The notes: generated from the letters alone by a model not told the origin. Counted from the first letter of the stretch, positions 1 through 5,158 are shown. The stretch is DNA of 5,158 bases from an uncultured Clostridia bacterium (GCA_947628385.1 CANQZS010000139.1:1-5158), one strand, 5' to 3'. Program-made: numbers and translations.

Positions 1-15
1 CGGCAAGGCAAAACC

Positions 16-44
16 TTGACCCTTATAGAGGTTCAAAATATCTT
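16..44 (+). promoter_or_regulatory. Possible promoter for the iron-sulfur/oxidoreductase/GXGXG unit
   Basis: A TTGACC box at 16-21 matches the -35 consensus at five of six positions. It is followed after 17 bases by TATCTT at 39-44, which matches the -10 consensus at four of six. Transcription would then begin near 50-52, leaving a leader of about 40 bases before the ATG at 90. The -10 is mediocre and lies inside the dyad at 26-53. If an upstream gene reads through this region, the match may be coincidental. Confidence 0.33.
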
Positions 45-53
45 TGAACTCTA
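26..53. promoter_or_regulatory. Inverted repeat / stem-loop before the iron-sulfur gene
   Basis: TAGAG(G)TTCAAA at 26-37 pairs with TTTGAACTCTA at 43-53, giving an 11-pair stem with one bulged G (30 or 31) and the loop ATATC. No U-run follows on either strand, so a standard intrinsic terminator is unlikely. The dyad covers the -10 of the possible promoter at 16-44, so a repressor operator is a reasonable alternative. A smaller perfect hairpin, CAAGG-CAAAA-CCTTG, lies just before it at 4-18. The pairing is seen directly; the role is inference. Confidence 0.45.
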
Positions 54-89
54 ACATCTCACTTCTGATAAGAAAGGATGTTTTTACAG

Positions 90-539
90 ATGAAAAGAGT
101 GTATGTAAACGAAGATTGGTGTTTAGGCTGCCATCTTTGCGAATATTACTGCGCTTTTGCCAACAGCGGCGAGACCGACATGGCAAAGGCATTCAAGCTT
201 GACCGCGCGCCTGTTCCCCGCATTACCGTGGAAGAGGGCGACGGGATAAATTTCGCCGTACAGTGCCGTCACTGTGCGGAACACCCTTGTGTAAAGGGCT
301 GCATAACAGGTGCGCTTTCGGTGGAAAACGGCGTTATTTCGGTAAATACCGACCGCTGCGTGGGCTGCTATACCTGCGTTCTTTCCTGTCCCTACGGCTG
401 TATCGTGATCGACGAAAAGAACGGCGGAAAAACTATCGCGAAATGCGATCTGTGCATCAAGAACAATTCCGGCGAGCCCGCCTGTGTGGCAAATTGCCCC
501 AACAGGGCGATAGTTTTCGAGGAAAGAGGTGAGGACTGA
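90..539 (+). CDS. Four-cluster [4Fe-4S] ferredoxin-type electron-transfer subunit
   Basis: A 149-residue cytoplasmic iron-sulfur protein of the HycB/DmsB-like polyferredoxin type that should pass electrons between redox partners. Four Cys quartets are visible: C11-x2-C14-x2-C17-x3-C21, C59-x2-C62-x4-C67-x3-C71, C90-x2-C93-x2-C96-x3-C100 and C119-x2-C122-x9-C132-x3-C136. That is enough ligands for four [4Fe-4S] clusters. C104 is an extra cysteine. There is no signal peptide, Tat motif or membrane segment. I chose the ATG at 90 because AGAAAGG at 71-77 is then 12 bases away; the ATG at 78 touches that motif. The stop overlaps the next start by one base (TGATG), so the protein is probably translated with, and electronically coupled to, the flavoprotein that follows. 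In dissected glutamate synthases such proteins replace the Fe-S region of GltD. The precise partner is inferred from context. Confidence 0.9.
   Translation: MKRVYVNEDWCLGCHLCEYYCAFANSGETDMAKAFKLDRAPVPRITVEEGDGINFAVQCRHCAEHPCVKGCITGALSVENGVISVNTDRCVGCYTCVLSCPYGCIVIDEKNGGKTIAKCDLCIKNNSGEPACVANCPNRAIVFEERGED
523..532 (+). promoter_or_regulatory. Ribosome binding site of the oxidoreductase
   Basis: AAAGAGGTGA lies inside the last codons of the iron-sulfur gene, 6 bases before the ATG at 539. It supports a start at the TGATG overlap and points to translational coupling. Confidence 0.6.
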
Positions 540-1786
540 TGAAATACGTTATTATCGGCAATTCAGCCGCTGCTGTCGGAACGATACAGGGCATACGCTC
601 AGTTGACGCTGAGGGACAGATAGTAGTTATCTCCGATGAATCCTATCATACATATTCGCGTCCCCTTATTTCCTACTGGCTTAAAGGCGACGTATCGGAC
701 GAAAATATGCGTTACCGCGACGAGGATTTCTACGAAAAGAACAACGTGGACACTCTCCTCGGAACAAGGGTAACCAAGATAAACGCTTCCAAAAAGACCG
801 TTACCATTGAAAACGGCAACGAGATAAGCTACGACAAGCTCATGGTGGCAACAGGCTCAAAGCCTTTCGTTCCGCCTATGGACGGTTTGGATAAGGTGAA
901 AAACAAGTTTACATTCATGACCTTTGACAGCGTAAAGGCAATAAAAGAAAAAATTTCCGAGGGAATAAAGATCCTTATCATAGGCGCGGGACTTATCGGT
1001 CTTAAAGCCGCCGAAGCTCTGGAGCATTACGGCGCTGATATGACCGTCATTGATCTTGCAGACAGGATCCTGCCGTCGATACTTGACTCCCAAGCCTCCG
1101 CAATAATGCAGAAGCATATCGAAAGCAGAGGCGTTAAATTCATTCTCGGAACAAGCGTTAAAGAATTCAGCGAAAATTCCGCAGTCCTTGCAAACGGCGA
1201 TAAGGTCGATTTTGATATGGTGATACTTGCGGTAGGCGTTCGTCCCAACACCGAGCTTGTTTCAGAAGCAGGCGGAAAGGTAAACAGAGGCATCGTCACC
1301 GACAACCGCCAGATAGTAGAGGGCTTAAAGGACGTTTTTGCAGCGGGAGACTGCACCGAATCCCTTGACATCACCACCGGACAGCAGAAGATCCTTGCGC
1401 TTCTCCCAAATGCATTCATGCAGGGCGAAGCTGCGGGAAAGAACATGGCTGGCACGGACTTCCGCTACCTGAACGCTATACCCATGAACGCCATAGGATT
1501 CTTTGGGCTGCATATAATCACAGCCGGAAGCTATGACGGCGAGGAATTCGTTGAAACAGACGGCGAAAGAAATTACAAAAAACTTGTTACAAAGGACGGC
1601 GAGCTTAAAGGATTTATCCTTATGGGAGACGTAAAGCGCGCCGGAATTTACACATCGCTGATAAAACAGCATATCGCCGTCAGCGAATGTGATTATGAGC
1701 TGCTGAAAAAAGCGCCCCAGATGATGGCGTTCACCAGAGAACGCCGGAACGATAAGCTCGCAGGAGGTGTTGGAAATGCCGACTAA
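539..1786 (+). CDS. FAD-dependent pyridine nucleotide oxidoreductase (glutamate-synthase-associated)
   Basis: A 415-residue Pyr_redox_2-type flavoprotein. Residues 1-20 hold the FAD Rossmann motif (G7-N-S-A-A-A-V-G14). SRPLISYWLKG at 40-50 and the ATG motif at 104-106 follow the family layout. A second Rossmann motif, G149-A-G151-L-I-G154, ends its second strand with an acidic residue (D172), which favours NAD(H) over NADP(H) by family rule of thumb. FAAGDC at 267-272 is the C-terminal FAD-binding motif. The only cysteines are C272 and C384, so there is no CxxC disulfide centre and no N-terminal redox Cys as in CoA-disulfide reductase or NADH oxidase. It therefore probably passes electrons between NAD(P)H and the neighbouring [4Fe-4S] protein. 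It overlaps the iron-sulfur gene by 1 base and the GXGXG gene by 11 bases. The family is clear; the exact electron donor and acceptor are inferred from gene order. Confidence 0.9.
   Translation: MKYVIIGNSAAAVGTIQGIRSVDAEGQIVVISDESYHTYSRPLISYWLKGDVSDENMRYRDEDFYEKNNVDTLLGTRVTKINASKKTVTIENGNEISYDKLMVATGSKPFVPPMDGLDKVKNKFTFMTFDSVKAIKEKISEGIKILIIGAGLIGLKAAEALEHYGADMTVIDLADRILPSILDSQASAIMQKHIESRGVKFILGTSVKEFSENSAVLANGDKVDFDMVILAVGVRPNTELVSEAGGKVNRGIVTDNRQIVEGLKDVFAAGDCTESLDITTGQQKILALLPNAFMQGEAAGKNMAGTDFRYLNAIPMNAIGFFGLHIITAGSYDGEEFVETDGERNYKKLVTKDGELKGFILMGDVKRAGIYTSLIKQHIAVSECDYELLKKAPQMMAFTRERRNDKLAGGVGNAD
1762..1767 (+). promoter_or_regulatory. Ribosome binding site that decides the GXGXG gene start
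   Basis: A perfect AGGAGG lies 8 bases before the ATG at 1776. The in-frame GTG at 1767 overlaps this motif and so cannot use it. The ATG is therefore the better start. Confidence 0.75.
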
Positions 1787-2504
1787 AATAAATGCGGCAG
1801 GTCTGCATTACAAAGACCTTAACCACCTTGTCAGCACCACAAATGACAAGGACGTGATAATAGAAAACGCTCTCGGACACCGTTACATAGGCACGGGTGC
1901 GCAGGATAAAAATATCGAGATACACGGTATCCCCGGGAATGCTCTCGGCGCATATCTCAACAAGACCCGCATAACCGTTTACTCAAACGCGCAGGACGCT
2001 ACCGGCGACACCATGAATTCCGGCGAGATAATCGTTCACGGCAACTGCGGCGATGCGGCAGGCTACGGTATGCGCGCCGGAAAGATCCTTATAAAGGGCA
2101 ACGCAGGCTACCGCGCAGGAATACATATGAAAGAATATCAGCAGCATATACCTTTCCTTGTTATCGGCGGTAAGGTAGGCGATTTTCTGGGCGAATACCA
2201 AGCGGGCGGCAGGATCATCGTTCTCGGCATAGGTCATGAGGACAGCTGTCCCGTAGGCAGCTTCTGCGGAACGGGTATGCACGGCGGAGCGATATATATC
2301 CGCACGGATCACGCACCGACGGGACTTCCCATACAGGTAAAATGTGCGGACGCATCTCCCGAGGACATGGAAAATATCCGTCCCGACATTGAGGAATTCG
2401 CGCAGAATTTCGGCTATAACGCCGAGAAGCTTATGAAAGATCATTTCTTTAAGCTCACTCCGAACACCGCAAGCCCATATAAACAGCTTTATGTAAATAA
2501 CTGA
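1776..2504 (+). CDS. Stand-alone GXGXG domain protein (glutamate synthase large-subunit C-terminal domain, GltB3-like)
   Basis: A 242-residue protein matching the right-handed beta-helix GXGXG domain (PF01493 type) at the C terminus of the glutamate synthase alpha subunit. The family also includes the C subunit of formylmethanofuran/tungsten formylmethanofuran dehydrogenase. Glycine-spaced turns recur at GNALGAYL (54-61), GNCGDAAGYGMRAG (89-102), GNAGYRAGIHM (108-118) and GGKVGDFLGEYQAGG (131-145), each followed by a short beta strand such as KILIKG or RIIVLG. In glutamate synthase this domain is structural: it packs against the amidotransferase and FMN domains and helps hold the ammonia tunnel, with no catalytic residues of its own. 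Here it is a separate gene overlapping the flavoprotein gene by 11 bases, as in archaeal-type split enzymes. The GATase and FMN partners are not in this window. The formylmethanofuran role is disfavoured because no methanogenesis-type neighbours are present. Confidence 0.9.
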   Translation: MPTKINAAGLHYKDLNHLVSTTNDKDVIIENALGHRYIGTGAQDKNIEIHGIPGNALGAYLNKTRITVYSNAQDATGDTMNSGEIIVHGNCGDAAGYGMRAGKILIKGNAGYRAGIHMKEYQQHIPFLVIGGKVGDFLGEYQAGGRIIVLGIGHEDSCPVGSFCGTGMHGGAIYIRTDHAPTGLPIQVKCADASPEDMENIRPDIEEFAQNFGYNAEKLMKDHFFKLTPNTASPYKQLYVNN

Positions 2505-2537
2505 TAAATTCCCGCCTTGCAATACGGCGGAATTTAT
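2504..2537 (+). terminator. Stem-loop after the GXGXG gene, possible intrinsic terminator
   Basis: ATAAATTCCCGCC at 2504-2516 pairs with GGCGGAATTTAT at 2526-2537. This gives 12 pairs with C2513 (or a neighbouring C) bulged and the loop TTGCAATAC. The first base is the last base of the upstream stop codon. The stem has a GC-rich top and an AT-rich base. The U-tract after it is poor (GGTATACTTATT), so termination may be partial; an mRNA-stabilising 3' hairpin is the alternative. The pairing is certain; terminator activity is inferred. Confidence 0.55.
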
Positions 2538-2545
2538 GGTATACT
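2517..2545 (+). promoter_or_regulatory. Sigma-A-type promoter with extended -10 for the ANTAR-dapF-dapL unit
   Basis: The -35 box TTGCAA (2517-2522; four of six consensus) is separated by exactly 17 bases from the -10 box TATACT (2540-2545; five of six). TG at 2537-2538 plus one base makes an extended -10. Transcription should begin near 2551-2553, leaving a leader of about 27 bases before the ATG at 2579. The -35 lies in the loop of the hairpin at 2504-2537, so upstream termination and downstream initiation share the same DNA. Confidence 0.65.
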
Positions 2546-2553
2546 TATTGCAA
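2517..2553. repeat. Perfect 8-base inverted repeat flanking the -10, possible operator
   Basis: TTGCAATA at 2517-2524 is the exact reverse complement of TATTGCAA at 2546-2553, with 21 bases between. Each arm contains the self-palindrome TTGCAA, and the two copies start 31 bases apart, about three helical turns. The left arm overlaps the -35 and the right arm overlaps the expected transcription start. This is a suitable place for a dimeric repressor, though no regulator can be named. Confidence 0.45.
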
Positions 2554-2564
2554 ATATCACTGAC

Positions 2565-2570
2565 AGGAGG
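2565..2570 (+). promoter_or_regulatory. Ribosome binding site of the ANTAR regulator
   Basis: A perfect AGGAGG lies 8 bases before the ATG at 2579, in the short leader of the predicted transcript. Confidence 0.7.
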
Positions 2571-2578
2571 AAATTACC

Positions 2579-3151
2579 ATGCAGGATAAAAAAAGCATTA
2601 TAATTTTCTCGACCGAGGGAGAAGCTCTCGACAATATCGTCCTTACGGCAAATGACGCAGGCTTCGGAGAGATCTCCGTTTCCGACGGAAGCGGCGCAAG
2701 AGATCTGCTTACCGAAAAGCATTTTGATGTAGTCTTGGTCAATACTCCTCTTGAAAAGGAATTCGGACTTGACCTTGCAGCCTTTGCGTCAAAGCAAGGC
2801 TGCGGAGTGATAATTTGCGCAGCCTCCAAGCACTGTAACGATATTGCAAAAAGAATAAACGAAATGAACGCTTTCATTCTCCCCCGTCCGCTAAATAAAA
2901 ATATCCTTACACAAGCGTTCAGATTCGTACTGCTTTCAAGGAATATCCGGCTCGGACTTGAAAATAAAAATTCCGAGCTTGAAGCAAAGCTCAAAGATGT
3001 AAAGCTTGTTGACCGCGCAAAGTGCGTTCTTGTGGAATATCTGCGAATATCCGAAGCCGACGCTCACCGTCAGATACAAAAGCGGGCTATGGATATGCGT
3101 CTGCCGCAGGTGGAGATCGCACGGGATATTCTTAAAACATATGAAATGTGA
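2579..3151 (+). CDS. ANTAR-domain RNA-binding regulator with degenerate receiver domain
   Basis: A 190-residue NasT/EutV-like protein. Residues 1-120 follow the alternating strand/helix pattern of a response-regulator receiver, but the usual acidic pocket after strand 1 reads F10-S-T-E13. The phospho-acceptor Asp after strand 3 (VVLVNTP, 51-57) is N55, and the switch Lys before the conserved Pro is R103 (P-R-P, 102-104). Residues about 121-145 are a charged helix that probably forms a dimerising coiled coil (ELEAKLKDVKL). Residues about 138-190 fit the ANTAR three-helix bundle: a DRAK motif at 145-148, then ISEADAHRQIQKRAMDMRLP and a C-terminal VEIARDIL helix. ANTAR proteins bind paired hairpins in leader RNAs and prevent termination, often in nitrogen genes. 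Because the phosphorylation site is missing, control by protein or ligand binding is more likely. The gene has its own promoter and lies 17 bases before dapF. The domain call is firm; the RNA target is unknown. Confidence 0.88.
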   Translation: MQDKKSIIIFSTEGEALDNIVLTANDAGFGEISVSDGSGARDLLTEKHFDVVLVNTPLEKEFGLDLAAFASKQGCGVIICAASKHCNDIAKRINEMNAFILPRPLNKNILTQAFRFVLLSRNIRLGLENKNSELEAKLKDVKLVDRAKCVLVEYLRISEADAHRQIQKRAMDMRLPQVEIARDILKTYEM

Positions 3152-3153
3152 CC

Positions 3154-3160
3154 GAAAGGA
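3154..3160 (+). promoter_or_regulatory. Ribosome binding site that decides the dapF start
   Basis: GAAAGGA lies 8 bases before the ATG at 3169. An in-frame GTG at 3148 would lie upstream of this motif and overlap the stop of the ANTAR gene. The protein from 3169 begins MKFTKMHGTGND, the normal DapF N terminus. Confidence 0.7.
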
Positions 3161-3168
3161 AATTACTT

Positions 3169-4038
3169 ATGAAATTTACAAAAATGCACGGCACAGGCAA
3201 CGACTATGTTTATGTGAACTGCTTTAAAGAAACGGTAAACGATCCGGAATACGTTTCGCGTATAGTCAGCGACAGGCATTTCGGCATAGGCTCCGACGGA
3301 CTTGTGCTGATAATGCCGTCGGAAAAAGCAGACTTCCGTATGAGAATGTTCAACGCCGACGGCTCGGAGGGAATGATGTGCGGAAATGCTTCCCGCTGTA
3401 TAGGAAAATACGTTTACGACAACCGCCTGACCGATAAAACGGAAATTTCCCTTGAAACAAAAAGCGGTATAAAATATCTCCGGCTTTTCGTCAAGGACGG
3501 TCTTACCGAAACCGTGGAGGTCGATATGGGCGAAGCCATATTAAAGCCGTCTCTTATCCCCATGAAAGCCGACGGCGAAACGTTCATAAATAAGCCTATA
3601 GAGGTGAACGGAAAAGCCTGCAATATCACAGCAGTTTCCATGGGCAATCCTCACTGCGTTATTTTCACATCGGGAATAGATTCCCTCGATCTTGAAAAGA
3701 TCGGCACGAATTTTGAGAACCACCCGCTTTTCCCCGAAAGAGTAAATACCGAATTCTGCGAGATAATTGACGATCACACCGTTAAAATGCGCGTCTGGGA
3801 ACGCGGCAGCGGCGAAACATGGGCTTGCGGAACGGGAGCCTGCGCTTCCGCCGTAGCTTCGGTGCTTTGCGGACACTGTAAACGCGGCGAGGAAATAACC
3901 CTTATCCTACGCGGAGGGATCCTTAAAATAACCTACAAGCAGGACGGACGCGTTCTTATGAGAGGTCCTGCCGCAAAGGTCTTTGACGGCGAGATAGATG
4001 TTGAAAACGCGGCAAGGAACACTCCCGCATCAAATTAA
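3169..4038 (+). CDS. dapF: Diaminopimelate epimerase
   Basis: A cofactor-independent cytoplasmic epimerase that interconverts LL- and meso-diaminopimelate, the step before peptidoglycan cross-linking and lysine synthesis. The 289-residue protein has the usual family length and two-lobed layout. The N-terminal signature MHGTGNDY is at 6-13. The first catalytic cysteine is C71 in the MMCGNASRC motif (69-77) after FNADGSEG. A SMGNPHCV segment lies at 157-164. The second catalytic cysteine is C220 in WACGTGACAS (218-227), preceded by WERGSGET at 210-217. Both thiols of the two-base mechanism are present, so the enzyme should be active. It lies 17 bases after the ANTAR gene and 18 bases before dapL, which makes its substrate, so the three genes are probably cotranscribed from the promoter at 2517-2545. 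No internal terminator is visible. Confidence 0.97.
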   Translation: MKFTKMHGTGNDYVYVNCFKETVNDPEYVSRIVSDRHFGIGSDGLVLIMPSEKADFRMRMFNADGSEGMMCGNASRCIGKYVYDNRLTDKTEISLETKSGIKYLRLFVKDGLTETVEVDMGEAILKPSLIPMKADGETFINKPIEVNGKACNITAVSMGNPHCVIFTSGIDSLDLEKIGTNFENHPLFPERVNTEFCEIIDDHTVKMRVWERGSGETWACGTGACASAVASVLCGHCKRGEEITLILRGGILKITYKQDGRVLMRGPAAKVFDGEIDVENAARNTPASN

Positions 4039-4040
4039 AC

Positions 4041-4047
4041 GAAAGGA
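4041..4047 (+). promoter_or_regulatory. Ribosome binding site of dapL
   Basis: GAAAGGA lies 9 bases before the ATG at 4057, in the 18-base gap after dapF. It repeats the dapF ribosome-binding motif. Confidence 0.65.
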
Positions 4048-4056
4048 CGGATACCA

Positions 4057-5158
4057 ATGGCTTTTATAAATGAAAATTTCCTTGACCTGAAAGAAAATTA
4101 CCTTTTTATCGACATTGCAAAAAAAATAAAGGCTTATCAGGCTGAAAATCCCGATAAGACTCTTATCCGCATGGGAATAGGAGACGTTACCCTGCCTATC
4201 GCTCCCGTTACCGCCGAAGCCATGAAAAAGGGCACGGAGGAAATGACTCATAAGGAAACGTTCAGAGGATATGAGGACAGCGGACGCGGCTACGAATTCC
4301 TGAGAAAAGCTGTTGCCGGATATTACAAAAGCTTCGGCGCGGATATTGATCCTGAGGAGATCCTTATAAGCGACGGCGCTAAAAGCGACTGCGGAAACAT
4401 CGTTGATATTTTCGGAGAAAACAATATCGTTCTTATAACCGATCCCGCCTATCCGGTATATGTTGATTCCAACACCATGAGCGGAAAGGACATCATCTAT
4501 GCCTCCTCCAACGAGGAAAACGGCTTTGCTGCAATGCCCGACGATTCCGTGGACTGCGACCTGATATATCTCTGCTCACCGAACAATCCCACAGGCTCAG
4601 TTTACACAAAGGAACAGCTTGAAAAATGGGTAGCCTACGCAAAAAGCAAAAGCGCGATCATAATTTTTGATTCCGCATATGAAGCCTTTATCCGCGATGA
4701 GACTCTTCCCCGCAGCATTTTCACCATAGACGGCGCAAAGGAATGTGCTATCGAAATATGTTCGCTTTCCAAAACAGCGGGCTTTACCGGAATGAGATGC
4801 GGATATACGGTCATTCCAAAAGATCTGACTGCATATGATACTGACGGAAACCCCGTTAATGTTTTCAAGCTCTGGTGCAGACGTCAGGGAAGCAAATTCA
4901 ACGGCGTATCCTATCCCGTACAGTGCGCGGCAGCAGCGGTATTCACACCGGAGGGACTTGCCGAGACGCGCAAAAACATTGACTATTATATGGAAAACGC
5001 CCGTATAATGTCCGAGACCTGCGACGAGCTTGGGATAAAATACACCGGCGGAAAGAATTCCCCATACATCTGGTTAAAATGTCCCAACGGCATGGGAAGC
5101 TGGGAATTTTTCGATTATCTTCTGAAAGAGATACAGGTAGTGGGAACTCCCGGAGAGG
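4057..5158 (+). CDS. dapL: LL-diaminopimelate aminotransferase (3' end outside window)
   Basis: A fold-type I PLP aminotransferase that converts tetrahydrodipicolinate plus glutamate to LL-diaminopimelate and 2-oxoglutarate in one step, bypassing the acylated DapD-DapC/ArgD-DapE route. The frame is open from the ATG to the right edge: 367 complete codons of about 400 expected. Visible DapL features are MGIGDVTLPIAP (39-50), ETFRGYEDSGRGYEFLRKA (67-85), SDGAKSDCGN (105-114), SPNNPTGS with N177 (174-181), D205-S-A-Y208 for the PLP ring, and SLSKTAGFTGMRCGY (236-250) with the Schiff-base lysine K239 and phosphate-contact R247. RRQGSKFNGVSYPVQ (275-289) is also family-typical. The substrate-carboxylate arginine near the C terminus is beyond the window. 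It is preceded closely by dapF, which uses its product. An alanine- or aspartate-aminotransferase identity is disfavoured by these motifs and by the neighbour. Confidence 0.95.
   Translation, partial: MAFINENFLDLKENYLFIDIAKKIKAYQAENPDKTLIRMGIGDVTLPIAPVTAEAMKKGTEEMTHKETFRGYEDSGRGYEFLRKAVAGYYKSFGADIDPEEILISDGAKSDCGNIVDIFGENNIVLITDPAYPVYVDSNTMSGKDIIYASSNEENGFAAMPDDSVDCDLIYLCSPNNPTGSVYTKEQLEKWVAYAKSKSAIIIFDSAYEAFIRDETLPRSIFTIDGAKECAIEICSLSKTAGFTGMRCGYTVIPKDLTAYDTDGNPVNVFKLWCRRQGSKFNGVSYPVQCAAAAVFTPEGLAETRKNIDYYMENARIMSETCDELGIKYTGGKNSPYIWLKCPNGMGSWEFFDYLLKEIQVVGTPGE

Larger units (their letters stand above)
1..57 (-). other. Possible 5' end of a divergent, unrecognised reading frame (off the left edge)
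   Basis: Read on the minus strand, an ATG at 57-55 opens 19 codons with no stop up to the window edge, beginning MLEFKDILNLYKGQ. A weak ribosome-binding-like run (AGAAGTGAG) lies directly against that ATG, which is closer than usual. A frame this short stays open by chance fairly often, and I do not recognise the peptide. The competing reading is the tail of an upstream plus-strand gene: frame 1 is open from base 1 to a TAA at 52-54 (ending VQNIFEL). Neither is proven. Which one is right decides whether the iron-sulfur gene starts a transcription unit or continues one. Confidence 0.22.

Noticed and set aside
1..89. ANTAR-type RNA target made of the two hairpins at 4-18 and 26-53
   Set aside because: ANTAR targets have two hexanucleotide loops with A at position 1 and G at position 4. 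These loops are CAAAA and ATATC, five bases each and without the G, and no terminator follows.
263..532. Plus-strand frame inside the iron-sulfur gene
   Set aside because: It is a different frame within a gene whose 16 cluster cysteines are intact, and its peptide is Arg-rich with no domain.
857..1672. Several minus-strand open frames opposite the oxidoreductase gene (857-1117, 1027-1455, 1325-1672)
   Set aside because: They lie opposite a well-supported gene and their translations show no recognisable domain. They are explained as antisense shadows.
539..1786. Identification as CoA-disulfide reductase or NADH oxidase
   Set aside because: Those relatives need a redox Cys near residue 43. 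Here the segment reads SRPLISYW, and the only cysteines are C272 and C384.
1776..2504. Formylmethanofuran dehydrogenase subunit C
   Set aside because: The GXGXG fold is shared, but no molybdopterin or tungstopterin subunits are adjacent, and the flavoprotein/Fe-S neighbours fit glutamate synthase better.
26..2557. Shared CAAA(A)TATC motif in both intergenic regions (34-42 and 2551-2557)
   Set aside because: The copies differ in length by one A, are AT-rich and short, and sit at different positions relative to the predicted promoters. Coincidence is the simplest explanation.
1983..2994. Minus-strand frames opposite the GXGXG and ANTAR genes (1983-2522, 2534-2722, 2557-2994)
   Set aside because: They have no domain content. 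The plus-strand genes have clear motifs and ribosome binding sites, so these are shadows.
3414..4868. Minus-strand frames opposite dapF and dapL (3414-3647, 3541-3876, 4030-4251, 4635-4868)
   Set aside because: The overlapping plus-strand enzymes carry intact catalytic residues, and the antisense peptides match nothing I recognise.

Overview
The window looks like chromosomal DNA of an anaerobic, low-to-mid GC Gram-positive bacterium, most likely a clostridial relative of Ruminococcus/Oscillospiraceae. This is inferred from AGGAGG- and GAAAGGA-type ribosome binding sites, tight same-strand gene packing, an iron-sulfur-rich glutamate-synthase-like gene set, an ANTAR regulator, and the DapL aminotransferase route to meso-diaminopimelate. 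No species can be assigned from the sequence alone. All six convincing genes lie on the plus strand. I see no RNA genes, mobile elements or CRISPR, and no gene-free stretch longer than about 90 bases.

Region 1 (1-89) is a short leader with a strong dyad at 26-53. It has a possible promoter and one unrecognised reading frame running off the left edge on the minus strand. Region 2 (90-2504) is a tightly coupled three-gene unit whose reading frames overlap: a four-cluster [4Fe-4S] protein, an FAD/NAD(P)-dependent oxidoreductase, and a stand-alone GXGXG protein equivalent to the C-terminal domain of the glutamate synthase large subunit. Together they resemble the electron-input half and structural domain of a dissected, archaeal-type glutamate synthase. 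The glutaminase (GATase) and FMN synthase domains are not in the window.

Region 3 (2504-2578) is a compact control site. A hairpin that could act as a terminator begins in the stop codon of the GXGXG gene. A good sigma-A-type promoter, with an extended -10 and a 17-base spacer, starts inside the hairpin loop. A perfect 8-base inverted repeat flanks the -10 element.

Region 4 (2579-5158) is a second unit: an ANTAR RNA-binding regulator with a degenerate receiver domain, then dapF (diaminopimelate epimerase) and dapL (LL-diaminopimelate aminotransferase). The dapL gene is cut by the right edge. DapL makes LL-diaminopimelate directly from tetrahydrodipicolinate using glutamate as amino donor, and DapF converts it to the meso form for peptidoglycan and lysine. 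The window therefore places glutamate formation, a probable nitrogen-responsive RNA-binding regulator, and a glutamate-consuming cell-wall/lysine pathway side by side.
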